A stretch of 64,000 bases of DNA from Xanthomonas euvesicatoria pv. euvesicatoria (lineage in GTDB: Bacteria; Pseudomonadota; Gammaproteobacteria; Xanthomonadales; Xanthomonadaceae). Shown here piece after piece: positions 34,161 through 42,862 of this stretch. The position numbers and the translations under genes are program-made. The stretch covers positions 1-64,000 of the forward strand of contig NZ_JAJIUJ010000120.1 in NCBI RefSeq assembly GCF_020880415.1, written 5' to 3'. The notes beneath the pieces were generated by a model. The model was not told where the DNA came from, ran no database searches, and saw only the letters and a list, made by a program, of their open reading frames with translations. The stretch's first letter is position 1. Each line of letters starts with the position of its first letter.

Positions 34161-36338
34161 ATGACGCTGAAGACCACGGTTGCAAAAACACTGGCCAATG
34201 TACCGCTCAAGCGCAGGTTCTTCGCCCAGACTGCCCTGGTTGCGCTGGGCATCATTGCGTTGGCGGTGATCGCCGCACGCATGCAGTACGTCGATCTGAC
34301 CGATACGCGCCGCGATGGGCTCAAGAGCCAGATCGAGATGGCGACTGCGGTGGTCAATGGCTATGCCGAACGCGCCGAAAAGGGCGAGATCGACGTGGAG
34401 ACCGCCAAAAAGAGTGCGCTGCATACTCTGTCGACCATGCGTGCACGTGGCGGTGTGGATTACATCTACGTCACCGACCAGACGCCGACGATGCTGATGC
34501 ACCCCACCCGCCCGGACCTGGTCGGCAAGCCGTTGAGCGACGTGCTCAGCCCGGACGGCAAGCGCGTGTTTCCAGCATTCGTCACCGCAGCGCAGGCCGG
34601 CGGCGGCTATGTCGACTACACCTGGGCCAAGCCAGGGCAGAAGGATCCGGTGCAGAAAACCTCGTACGCGGCGCTGTACAAGCCGTGGGGCTGGGTGATC
34701 GGCACCGGCGTGTACCTGGACGACACCCAATCGCAGGCGCTGGTTTTCACCGGCATCGTTGCGCTCGCCGGTGGCGCCCTGGTGCTGATCAACCTGCTGG
34801 TGGGCTGGCTGATCGGCAATTCCATCCTGGAGCCGGTGTCGCGTGCCCTGGCGGCCATCAAGGGCGTGGCGCGCGGCGACCTGAGCGTGCGTACTGCCGA
34901 ACACGGCACCGATGAAATCGGCCAGATGCTCAAGGCCACCGACGAGATGGTCCACACCTTGGAGCGCTTCTCCGCGCAGACCAAGGTGATGGTGCACATG
35001 CATGCCGGCGACGATGTCACCCACCGCATGCCGACCAATTTCCCGGGCGTCTACGGCGAACTGGCCACCGGCATCAACACGATGATCTTCGAGCACCTGG
35101 ATGCCATCGTCGATGCGATCGGCATCCTCAACGAGTATGCGCAAGGCGACCTGTCGCGCAATGCCGCGCGCCTGCCCGGCACGCGTGCGGTGCTGCACGA
35201 AGCGATGGACGCGGCCAAGGCCAGCCTGCTGGCGATCAACACCGAGATCAAGCGACTGGCGCAAGCTGCAGCCAACGGCGACTTCAGTCAACGCGGCGAT
35301 GCCACGCGCTTCAAGCACGACTCGGCGCGCATGATCAACGACCTCAACGCGATGATGGAGGTCAGCGACCGCAACCTGGGCAAGCTGTCCGAGCTGCTGG
35401 CATCCCTGGCCGAAGGCGACCTCACTGCGCGCCTGGATGGCCAGTACCATGGCGTGTTCGCGCGCATGCGCGACGACGCCAACACCACGGCCACCCAACT
35501 GGCCGGCATCGTCGGGCGCATCCAGCAGGCCGCCAGTTCCATCACCGGCTCGGCCAGCGAAATCGCCGCAGGCAACAACGATCTGTCCCAGCGCACCGAA
35601 CAGCAGGCCGCCAATCTGGAAGAAACCGCCGCCTCGATGGAGGAGCTCACTTCCACCGTCAAGCAGAATGCCGAAAGCGCACGCCAGGCCAACCAGTTGG
35701 CGATCGGCGCCGCCAGCGTGGCCTCGCAGGGCGGCCAGGTGGTGAGCCAGGTGGTGGACACCATGTCCGGTATCCAGACCTCGTCCAAGAAGATCGCCGA
35801 GATCATCAGCGTCATCGACGGCATCGCCTTCCAGACCAATATCCTGGCACTGAATGCCGCGGTGGAAGCCGCACGTGCCGGCGAACAAGGCCGCGGATTT
35901 GCGGTGGTCGCCTCGGAAGTACGCACGCTGGCCCAGCGTTCGGCCAATGCGGCCAAAGAGATCAAGCACCTCATCGACGATTCGGTGGGCAAGGTGTCCG
36001 AGGGCTCGCTGCTGGTGGATCAGGCCGGCAAGACCATGGCCGAGATCGTCTCTTCGGTGCAGCGCGTCACCGACATCATGAGCGAAATTTCTGCCGCCTC
36101 GCAGGAACAGTCGGCCGGGATCGAACAGGTCAACCTCACCGTCACCCAGATGGACGAGAGCACGCAGCAGAACGCGGCGCTGGTGGAAGAAGCCACCGCA
36201 GCGGCCAATGCCATGCAGCAGCAGGCGCAGCAGCTGGATGAGGCGGTGTCCAGCTTCCGGATCGTCGCTGCCACCTCCAAGACGTTCGGCCATGCCGGCA
36301 CACGCGCGCCGGCGCGGGTTGCGCTGGCCACCTACTGA
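34161..36338 (+). CDS. chemoreceptor 3 (single-Cache sensor), no C-terminal tether
   Basis: 725 residues. After the first membrane helix (about 19-41) comes a single Cache domain (about 45-185): RGGVDYIYVTDQTPTMLMHP, GKPLSDVLSPDGK, AALYKPWGWVIGTGVYLDD. Second helix about 192-215, HAMP, HAMP-like repeats and a normal signalling tip. It ends in ARVALATY instead of the xWQEF tether of its neighbours. Single-Cache receptors commonly sense small organic acids, but no ligand residues can be fixed here. Receptor 4 begins 66 bp downstream with no promoter or terminator between them, so the two are likely co-transcribed. Confidence 0.93.
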   Translation: MTLKTTVAKTLANVPLKRRFFAQTALVALGIIALAVIAARMQYVDLTDTRRDGLKSQIEMATAVVNGYAERAEKGEIDVETAKKSALHTLSTMRARGGVDYIYVTDQTPTMLMHPTRPDLVGKPLSDVLSPDGKRVFPAFVTAAQAGGGYVDYTWAKPGQKDPVQKTSYAALYKPWGWVIGTGVYLDDTQSQALVFTGIVALAGGALVLINLLVGWLIGNSILEPVSRALAAIKGVARGDLSVRTAEHGTDEIGQMLKATDEMVHTLERFSAQTKVMVHMHAGDDVTHRMPTNFPGVYGELATGINTMIFEHLDAIVDAIGILNEYAQGDLSRNAARLPGTRAVLHEAMDAAKASLLAINTEIKRLAQAAANGDFSQRGDATRFKHDSARMINDLNAMMEVSDRNLGKLSELLASLAEGDLTARLDGQYHGVFARMRDDANTTATQLAGIVGRIQQAASSITGSASEIAAGNNDLSQRTEQQAANLEETAASMEELTSTVKQNAESARQANQLAIGAASVASQGGQVVSQVVDTMSGIQTSSKKIAEIISVIDGIAFQTNILALNAAVEAARAGEQGRGFAVVASEVRTLAQRSANAAKEIKHLIDDSVGKVSEGSLLVDQAGKTMAEIVSSVQRVTDIMSEISAASQEQSAGIEQVNLTVTQMDESTQQNAALVEEATAAANAMQQQAQQLDEAVSSFRIVAATSKTFGHAGTRAPARVALATY

Positions 36339-36404
36339 CCGCACATGCCCCGCTTCGGCCGGGTTGTCTTCTCCCTTTTCCTTTTTCCTTCCGCGGCTAC
36401 GCCC

Positions 36405-39194
36405 ATGACCTCGCCTTCCACCCACTCACGTTTCAGCGGACGCCTGGCGTACCGCCTGATGTTCGGTACGGCAGTCATTGCGTCGCTGTGTTTCGGTTTG
36501 ACCGCAGCCATCACCTATTGGCAAAGCAGTCGCGCATTGAGCGCCTCTGCGCAGGCCACGATGCAAAATGCCGCGCGCTACCAGGCCGAGCAGATCGGCA
36601 GCGAGCTTGGCCAGGCGTTGACGACCGGCCAATCGCTGGCCACCACCTTGCTGGTGCAACGCGCCAATGGCGGCATCAGCCGCGACAGCGCCGCGGCGGT
36701 GGTGCACGACCAATTGCTGGACCACCCCGAGTGGGTCGGCATGGGCACCTTGTGGGAGCCGCAGGCCTTCGATGGCAACGACAGCGCATTTGCCAATGCC
36801 AAGGGCCACGACGCCACCGGCCGCTTCATGACCTACTGGGGACGCAGTGACCAGACACTGGTCCGCGAGCCGCTCACCGATTACGAAACCCCCGGCCTGG
36901 GCGACTGGAATCTGAAACCGCGTGCACTGCTGCGGCAGACCGTGGCCGAACCCTACGATTACAAGATCGGCGGCAAGACCGTGCTGATGACCACCTTGTC
37001 CACGCCGATCCTGCAGGACGGCAAGTATCTGGGCGCGGTCACCGTGGACGTGGCACTGGCGGCATTGCAGCAGCGCCTTGGCGCCTTGCGCCCGATGCAG
37101 GACGGTTATGTCGAACTGCTCTCGCCTGCCGGCGTGGTGCTGGCATCGCACGACACCACGCGCATCGGCAAGCAGGTCACCGACGCACGCCACCGCACCA
37201 TGCTGGAGGCGATCAAGGCCGGCAAGGACGCGTTGGATTTCACCCCCGATGCAGACGGCGCAGTCAGCGCCTACGTTCCGCTACAGATCGGCAAGGCGCA
37301 GGAGCGCTTCGCGCTGGGCGTGGTGGTGCCGTATGCCACGATCATGCAGCAGGCGCATCACCTGCTGTGGACCATCCTTGCCGTCGGCCTTGGCTCGGCG
37401 CTGGTGCTCAGCGTGGCGCTGTTTGCGCTGCTGCGTCGCCAGGTGGTGCGGCCGCTGGAGGCCGCTGCGCACGTGGCCGATGCGATCGCCTCGGGCAAGC
37501 TGGACAACCAGATCGCCGTGCAGCGCCAGGACGAAGTGGGCCGCCTGATGGGCGCCATGCAACGCATGCAGAGCGACCTGCGCGAGCGCATCGAGCGCGA
37601 TGCGCAGGTGGCCAACGAAAACCTGCGCATCCGCACCGCGCTGGAACATTCGGAAATGGAAGTGTTGCTGGCCGACGAACAGCACAACGCGGTGTTCATC
37701 ACCCAGGCGCTGCACACCTCGTTCAAGCAGGGCGAGCCCGCCTTTCATGCCAAGGGCCAGACCGGCTTCAGTGCCGATGCGGTGGTCGGCAAGCCGATGG
37801 ACTACGTGTTCGGCAACGATGGCGAAGGCGCCGCGCGTACGCAGCGTCTGCGGCAGCTGCAGTCCACCACCACCGAGCGCTACCGCTTCGGGCCGGTGAC
37901 GCTGGATCTGACCATGACCCCGCTGTATGCCCCCGATGGCCGTCGTAGCGGCAGCATGCTGCTGTGGCGCAATATCAGTGCCGAAGTCAGCACCCAGCAG
38001 GAAGTGGCCGAGCTGGTGCAGTCCGCCTTGATGGGCGATTTCGGCCAGCGCCTGGCGCTGGACGACAAGCATGGGTTCTATCTGGAATTCGGCCGGCAGC
38101 TCAATGGCCTGCTGGAAACCACTTCGCTGAGCCTGGAGCGGATTTCCAGCCTGCTCAGTGCGCTGGCCGAAGGCGACCTCACCGTACGCATGGACGGCGA
38201 CTTCCAGGGCGTGTTCGCCCGCATGCGCGACGATGCCAACGCCACGGTGGCGCAGCTCACCGGCATTGTCTCCGGCATTCAGACCTCGGCCACGCAGATC
38301 AGCGCAGCCGCCAGCGAAATTGCTGCCGGCAACAACGATCTTTCCCAGCGCACCGAACAACAGGCCGCCAATCTGGAAGAAACCGCGGCCTCGATGGAGG
38401 AACTCACCTCCACCGTCAAACAGAATGCCGAGCATGCGCGTCAGGCCAACCAGCTGGCCATCGGCGCAGCCGACGTGGCATCGCATGGCGGTTCGGTGGT
38501 GGCGCAGGTCGTCACCACGATGTCGGGCATCGAGACCTCGTCCAAGAAGATCGCCGAGATCATCAGCGTCATCGACGGGATCGCGTTCCAGACCAATATC
38601 CTGGCCTTGAATGCCGCCGTGGAAGCGGCGCGTGCCGGCGAACAGGGCCGCGGATTTGCCGTGGTCGCCTCCGAGGTGCGCACGCTGGCGCAACGTTCGG
38701 CCGGTGCTGCCAAGGAGATCAAGCACCTGATCGACGATTCGGTGAGCAAGGTGGAACAAGGCTCGTCGCTGGTGCATCAGGCCGGCACCACCATGAGCGA
38801 GATCGTCGCCAGCGTGCAGCGCGTCACCGACATCATGGGCGAAATCTCCGCCGCCTCGCAGGAGCAGTCGTCCGGCATCGAGCAGGTCAACCTCACCGTG
38901 ACGCAGATGGATGAAGCCACGCAGCAGAATGCCGCGCTGGTGGAAGAAGCCACTGCCGCAGCGCGTGCGATGGAAGAACAGGCCGGCCAGCTGACCGAGG
39001 CGGTGGCGGTCTTCAAGCTCAATCATGCGGTCAAGCCCGTGCTGGCTGCGTCCACCGTCAAACCAGCGGTGCGCGCGGTGGTCACCACCAAGCCGGCAGC
39101 CGCCCGCGGCAAGCGCGTGGCGACACTGCTGCCTCGCTCCGTGGGCAAGTCCTTCGGCACTGCCGGTCACGACAGCCAGTGGCAGGATTTCTAA
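36405..39194 (+). CDS. chemoreceptor 4 (double-Cache and PAS-like)
   Basis: 929 residues, the longest intact receptor here. Membrane helix about 16-38, double-Cache periplasmic domain (about 45-325) with MGTLWEPQAFDGND, LREPLTDYETP-like region and TVDVALAALQQ, second helix about 330-352, HAMP, then a PAS-like cytoplasmic domain (about 420-520: LADEQHNAVFITQAL, RYRFGPVTLDLTMTPLY) before the HAMP-like and signalling parts. Ends SQWQDF. ATG at 36405 is used; an in-frame ATG at 36345 would add 20 residues. Architecture suggests sensing of both an external ligand and an internal or redox cue. Placed in one transcript with receptor 3. Confidence 0.92.
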   Translation: MTSPSTHSRFSGRLAYRLMFGTAVIASLCFGLTAAITYWQSSRALSASAQATMQNAARYQAEQIGSELGQALTTGQSLATTLLVQRANGGISRDSAAAVVHDQLLDHPEWVGMGTLWEPQAFDGNDSAFANAKGHDATGRFMTYWGRSDQTLVREPLTDYETPGLGDWNLKPRALLRQTVAEPYDYKIGGKTVLMTTLSTPILQDGKYLGAVTVDVALAALQQRLGALRPMQDGYVELLSPAGVVLASHDTTRIGKQVTDARHRTMLEAIKAGKDALDFTPDADGAVSAYVPLQIGKAQERFALGVVVPYATIMQQAHHLLWTILAVGLGSALVLSVALFALLRRQVVRPLEAAAHVADAIASGKLDNQIAVQRQDEVGRLMGAMQRMQSDLRERIERDAQVANENLRIRTALEHSEMEVLLADEQHNAVFITQALHTSFKQGEPAFHAKGQTGFSADAVVGKPMDYVFGNDGEGAARTQRLRQLQSTTTERYRFGPVTLDLTMTPLYAPDGRRSGSMLLWRNISAEVSTQQEVAELVQSALMGDFGQRLALDDKHGFYLEFGRQLNGLLETTSLSLERISSLLSALAEGDLTVRMDGDFQGVFARMRDDANATVAQLTGIVSGIQTSATQISAAASEIAAGNNDLSQRTEQQAANLEETAASMEELTSTVKQNAEHARQANQLAIGAADVASHGGSVVAQVVTTMSGIETSSKKIAEIISVIDGIAFQTNILALNAAVEAARAGEQGRGFAVVASEVRTLAQRSAGAAKEIKHLIDDSVSKVEQGSSLVHQAGTTMSEIVASVQRVTDIMGEISAASQEQSSGIEQVNLTVTQMDEATQQNAALVEEATAAARAMEEQAGQLTEAVAVFKLNHAVKPVLAASTVKPAVRAVVTTKPAAARGKRVATLLPRSVGKSFGTAGHDSQWQDF

Positions 39195-39208
39195 CCGCCC
39201 TGCGCGCA

Positions 39209-39266
39209 GTGGAGTGCAAGCGAACACAAGCGTAATCGCACGCACGCAGCGTTACTTGCATTCCAC
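39209..39266 (+). terminator. long-range hairpin after receptor 4
   Basis: GTGGAGTGCAAG pairs with CTTGCATTCCAC across a 34-base interior that can itself pair (CGTAAT.. with ..CGTTACT). No T-run, so termination is a guess. Confidence 0.35.
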
Positions 39267-39336
39267 AACTGCATCCCGCACGGCGCGTCATCGGCGCGCT
39301 GTGCATGCCCTGCCACTTCCGCTCGTCCGACGCGCA

Positions 39337-39363
39337 TCAAGAATCATGCAGCGTTGCCGTTAG
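39337..39363 (+). promoter_or_regulatory. FliA (sigma-28) promoter of the outer-membrane gene and receptor 5
   Basis: -35 TCAAGAAT, 11 bp, -10 GCCGTTAG, 131 bp before the start codon at 39495. Confidence 0.75.
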
Positions 39364-39494
39364 TGTGGATGACATCGACTGCCTGCGCCACACCGCAGCA
39401 GCCGGTCCAGCAGTGCATGCGTGCTGTCGCGACCAACGCAGCCAGCGCATGCATCCGGATAGTTGTTTCCGCAGGTCGCCACGCAAGGGATGCC

Positions 39495-40256
39495 ATGAAG
39501 CCGTCTGTTATCGCCAGCTGTTTTGTGCTGTTGGGTGTGATGGGTCATGCCCGCGCTGAAGACCCGATCGCGACCGACCGCCCCGATTTCGTGGAATCCA
39601 GCCTCACTGTCGGCGACCGCCGCGTGCAGGTGGAAACCAGCGTCGCGTGGGAACGCGATGACGCGGTGGATGCGTATTCCACACCCACCCTACTGCGCTA
39701 CGGCCTGGGCCAGACCTGGGAACTGCGGCTGGAAACCGATGGCTGGCAGCGCATCGACCTGCCCGGCGATGCGCAGGTGAGCGGCATGTCCGACGTCTCG
39801 CTCGGCATCAAGCATCACCTGGCCAGCTCCGACGATGGCAAGACCTCGCTGGCCTGGTTGCTGCATGTGGATCTGCCCAGCGGCGCGCAGGCGTTGCGCG
39901 GCCATGGTGCACGCCCCTCGTTCCGGCTGGTGGCCGAATGGGAGCTCAGCGACAGCATTTCCGCCGGCATGATGCCCGGAGTGATCTGGGACGACGATGG
40001 CCAGGGCAATCGATATACCGCCGGCATCTTCGGTGCCGTTCTCGGCAAGGCCTGGAACGACCGCGTGCGCTCGTTCGTCGAAGTGGCGTTGCCGCAGATC
40101 GCCAACAGCGACGATGGCGGCACCGTGGCCCTGCTCGATGTCGGCTCGGCCTGGCTGCTGAGCAACGACGTCCAACTGGACGCTGTCTACAGCCGCGGAC
40201 TCAACGACCGCTCACCGGATCACGCGCTCGGCGTGGGCCTGTCTTTCCGCTTCTGA
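39495..40256 (+). CDS. outer-membrane beta-barrel protein, MetA/transporter-like, linked to receptor 5
   Basis: 253 residues. Signal peptide about 1-22 (VMGHARA-EDP), then a start region IATDRPDFVESSLTVGDRRV followed by alternating amphipathic strands and a terminal Phe (VGLSFRF), the mark of an outer-membrane barrel; the opening DRPDF resembles the phenol-degradation MetA transporter-like family. AAGGGA precedes ATG 39495, and upstream in-frame starts are not ATG. Its stop is 13 bp before receptor 5, and a FliA promoter stands upstream, so an outer-membrane channel or sensor appears to be made together with a chemoreceptor. Substrate unknown. Confidence 0.75.
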   Translation: MKPSVIASCFVLLGVMGHARAEDPIATDRPDFVESSLTVGDRRVQVETSVAWERDDAVDAYSTPTLLRYGLGQTWELRLETDGWQRIDLPGDAQVSGMSDVSLGIKHHLASSDDGKTSLAWLLHVDLPSGAQALRGHGARPSFRLVAEWELSDSISAGMMPGVIWDDDGQGNRYTAGIFGAVLGKAWNDRVRSFVEVALPQIANSDDGGTVALLDVGSAWLLSNDVQLDAVYSRGLNDRSPDHALGVGLSFRF

Positions 40257-40269
40257 CACGGGTTGCACC

Positions 40270-42641
40270 ATGAAGATCATGCACATGCTGGGCGTCCTGG
40301 TGCTGGTGGCCGCATTGGCGCTGCTCGCCTTGGGCGGCGTGGGCTATAACGGCCAACGCGGCCTGCTCGATGCGATTGCCGCACAGGTCATCTCCTCCGA
40401 TGCGCTGCGCAACCATATGCAGGCGGACATGATGCACGACGCCCTGCGCGGCGATGTCACCGCCGCGTTGCTTGCTGACTCCACGAAAGACGATAAAGCC
40501 GTGTCGGCCGCGCGCAGCGCATTGGGCGAACACGCCGGCGAATTCCGCGAGTCGCTGGCAGCCAACCGCAAACTGCCGCTGGCCCCCGCATTGCGCGCCG
40601 ATCTGGACGCGGTGACGCCGGCGCTGCAGGCCTATATCGCATCCGCCGACCAGGTGGTGAAGGCTGCCGAAACGCATGCGGACAGCGCAGCGGCCTACGC
40701 GGATTTCAACGACAAGTTCGGCCAGCTTGAAACCCGCATGGGCGCCATCAGCGAGCGCATCCTGGCCTTGAACGAGGCCAGCCGCCGCCAGGCCGAGCAA
40801 TACAGCCACCGCGTGATGTGGCAGCAGGGTAGCGCCGTGGTGCTGGCATTCGTGTGCCTGGCGCTGGCGGCCGGCTGGATTCTGCGCTCGGTATTCGGCC
40901 TGCTTGGCGGCGACCGCAACTGGCCATGGCGGCCGCGCAACACATCGCCGAAGGCCGCCTGGACCAACCGATCCCGGTCGCCGCAAAGCACAGCCGCAGC
41001 CTGATGGCCGCATTGGCGCGCATGCAGCGCGACCTGCGCGAGCGCCTGGAGCGCGAGCGCAGCATCGCAGCCGAAAACCTGCGCATCCGCACCGCACTGG
41101 ATAACGCTTCCACCGGCATGTACATCGCCGACCCGGACCTCACCATCATCTACACCAATAGTGCGCTGCAAAACCTGCTGCACACCTACGCAGACGATAT
41201 CCAGGCCTGTGCGCCCGCGTTCAATCGCACCGCCAACCTGGTCGGCCAACCGGTCTCGCTGCTGGAAGTGGGCAACGCACAGGACGCGGAGATCTATCAG
41301 CGTCTGGACCGCCAGGGCGCTGCCCAGCGCGAGGTGCAGTACCGCAGCACCTGCATCGCACAGAACGTTTCGGCAATTCGCGACGAGGCCGGCGCGCATC
41401 TGGGCTTTGTCCGCGAGTGGCGCGACCGCACGGCCGAGGCGCGCGTGGAAATCGACGTTGCCGACGTGGTGCGTAGCGCCGCTGCCGGCGATCTTTCCAA
41501 GCGCATCGACAGTACCGGGAAACAAGGCTTTTTCCTGCAACTGGCGCAACAGCTCAATGCCTTGCTCGATGCCAACGCGGTCAGCATCGCCGAAGTGTCG
41601 CGCCTGCTGAGCGCGCTGGCCGACGGCGACCTGAGTGCGCGCATGCAGGGCCAATTCCATGGCGTTTTCGCCACGATGCGCGACGACGCCAATACCACCG
41701 CCGAGCAACTGGCGCTGGTGATCGGGCGTATCCAGCAGGCCGCCGGCAGCATTCATACCGCCTCCAGCGAAATTGCCGCCGGCAACAACGACCTGTCGCA
41801 GCGCACCGAACAACAAGCGGCCAATCTGGAAGAGACTGCCGCCTCGATGGAAGAGCTCACCTCCACCGTCAAACAGAATGCGGAAAGCGCACGCCAGGCC
41901 AACCAGTTGGCGATCGGTGCGGCTGGTGTGGCTTCGCAGGGCGGCGCGGTGGTGGCGCAGGTGGTCACCACCATGTCCGGCATCGAAGTCTCATCGAAAA
42001 AGATCGCCGAGATCATCAGCGTGATCGACGGCATCGCGTTCCAGACCAACATCCTGGCGCTCAACGCCGCCGTGGAAGCGGCGCGCGCCGGCGAGCAGGG
42101 CCGCGGTTTCGCAGTGGTCGCCTCCGAGGTGCGCACGCTGGCGCAGCGGTCGGCCGGTGCCGCGAAAGAGATCAAACATCTGATCGACGATTCGGTGAGC
42201 AAGGTCGCCGAGGGCTCGCAGCTGGTCCATCAGGCCGGCACCACCATGGCCGATATCGTCGCCAGCGTGCAGCGCGTCACCGACATCATGGGCGAGATCG
42301 CTGCCGCGTCGCAGGACCAGTCGTCGGGTATCGAGCAGGTCAACCTCACCATCACCCAGATGGATGAGGCGACCCAGCAGAACGCCGCATTGGTGGAAGA
42401 AGCCACTGCCGCTGCGCGCACCATGGAGGACCAGGCCAGCCAGCTGGCGCACGCAGTGTCGCGCTTTACCCTGGCCGATGCGCCGCAGGCGCAGGCTGCA
42501 ATGCCTGTGGCCACAACGCCCGCCGTGGTCGCCGTTGCCCGGGCAAGCAAGCCCAGCAGGCGTGCGCCGAGCGCTCGCAAGCCGGCAGTGAACGCGTCCG
42601 CGGCCACCGCCGGCAACGACAGCCAGTGGCAGGACTTCTGA
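40270..42641 (+). pseudogene. chemoreceptor 5 (helical sensor, PAS), frameshifted
   Basis: Two frames make one receptor. The first (40270-41004) gives a membrane helix, a periplasmic helical sensor (about 25-180) and the second helix. From GLLGGDRN the frame turns to nonsense, while the continuing HAMP sequence QLAMAAAQHIAEGRLD starts in the +1-shifted frame at about 40918. One missing C in GACCGCAAC (expected GACCCGCAA) at 40911-40919 would explain it. The second frame carries HAMP, a PAS domain (STGMYIADPDLTIIYTNSAL), HAMP-like repeats, the signalling tip and the tether SQWQDF, all undamaged. So this is either a very recent loss, a phase-variable gene or a base-call error. Co-transcribed with the outer-membrane gene. 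Confidence 0.85.
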
Positions 42642-42759
42642 GCAAGACCGGTGCGCGACGGCGGCCCGGATCTGGCGCCGTGACGCAGAGCGCTGTTTAG
42701 CGGCCCTGCGGCTCGGCCACATCGCCGCGACAGCTGTATAGCGGCGTTTTCGCGTAATC

Positions 42760-42777
42760 GGCAGGCGTTTGCCTGCC
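42760..42777 (+). terminator. hairpin after receptor 5
   Basis: GGCAGGC-GTTT-GCCTGCC followed by CGTTAAT; compact but without a T-run. Confidence 0.45.
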
Positions 42778-42794
42778 CGTTAATACTTCACAAC

Positions 42795-42821
42795 TAAAAA
42801 AGTTGGCGTTTCAGCCGTTAG
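42795..42821 (+). promoter_or_regulatory. FliA (sigma-28) promoter of receptor 6
   Basis: -35 TAAAAAAG, 11 bp, -10 GCCGTTAG, 41 bp before ATG 42863. The upstream in-frame start at 42803 falls inside this promoter and is rejected. Confidence 0.8.
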
Positions 42822-42862
42822 CTTGCTGGATAACGCCGCTAGGCAATGCTTCGGAGCAAGTG

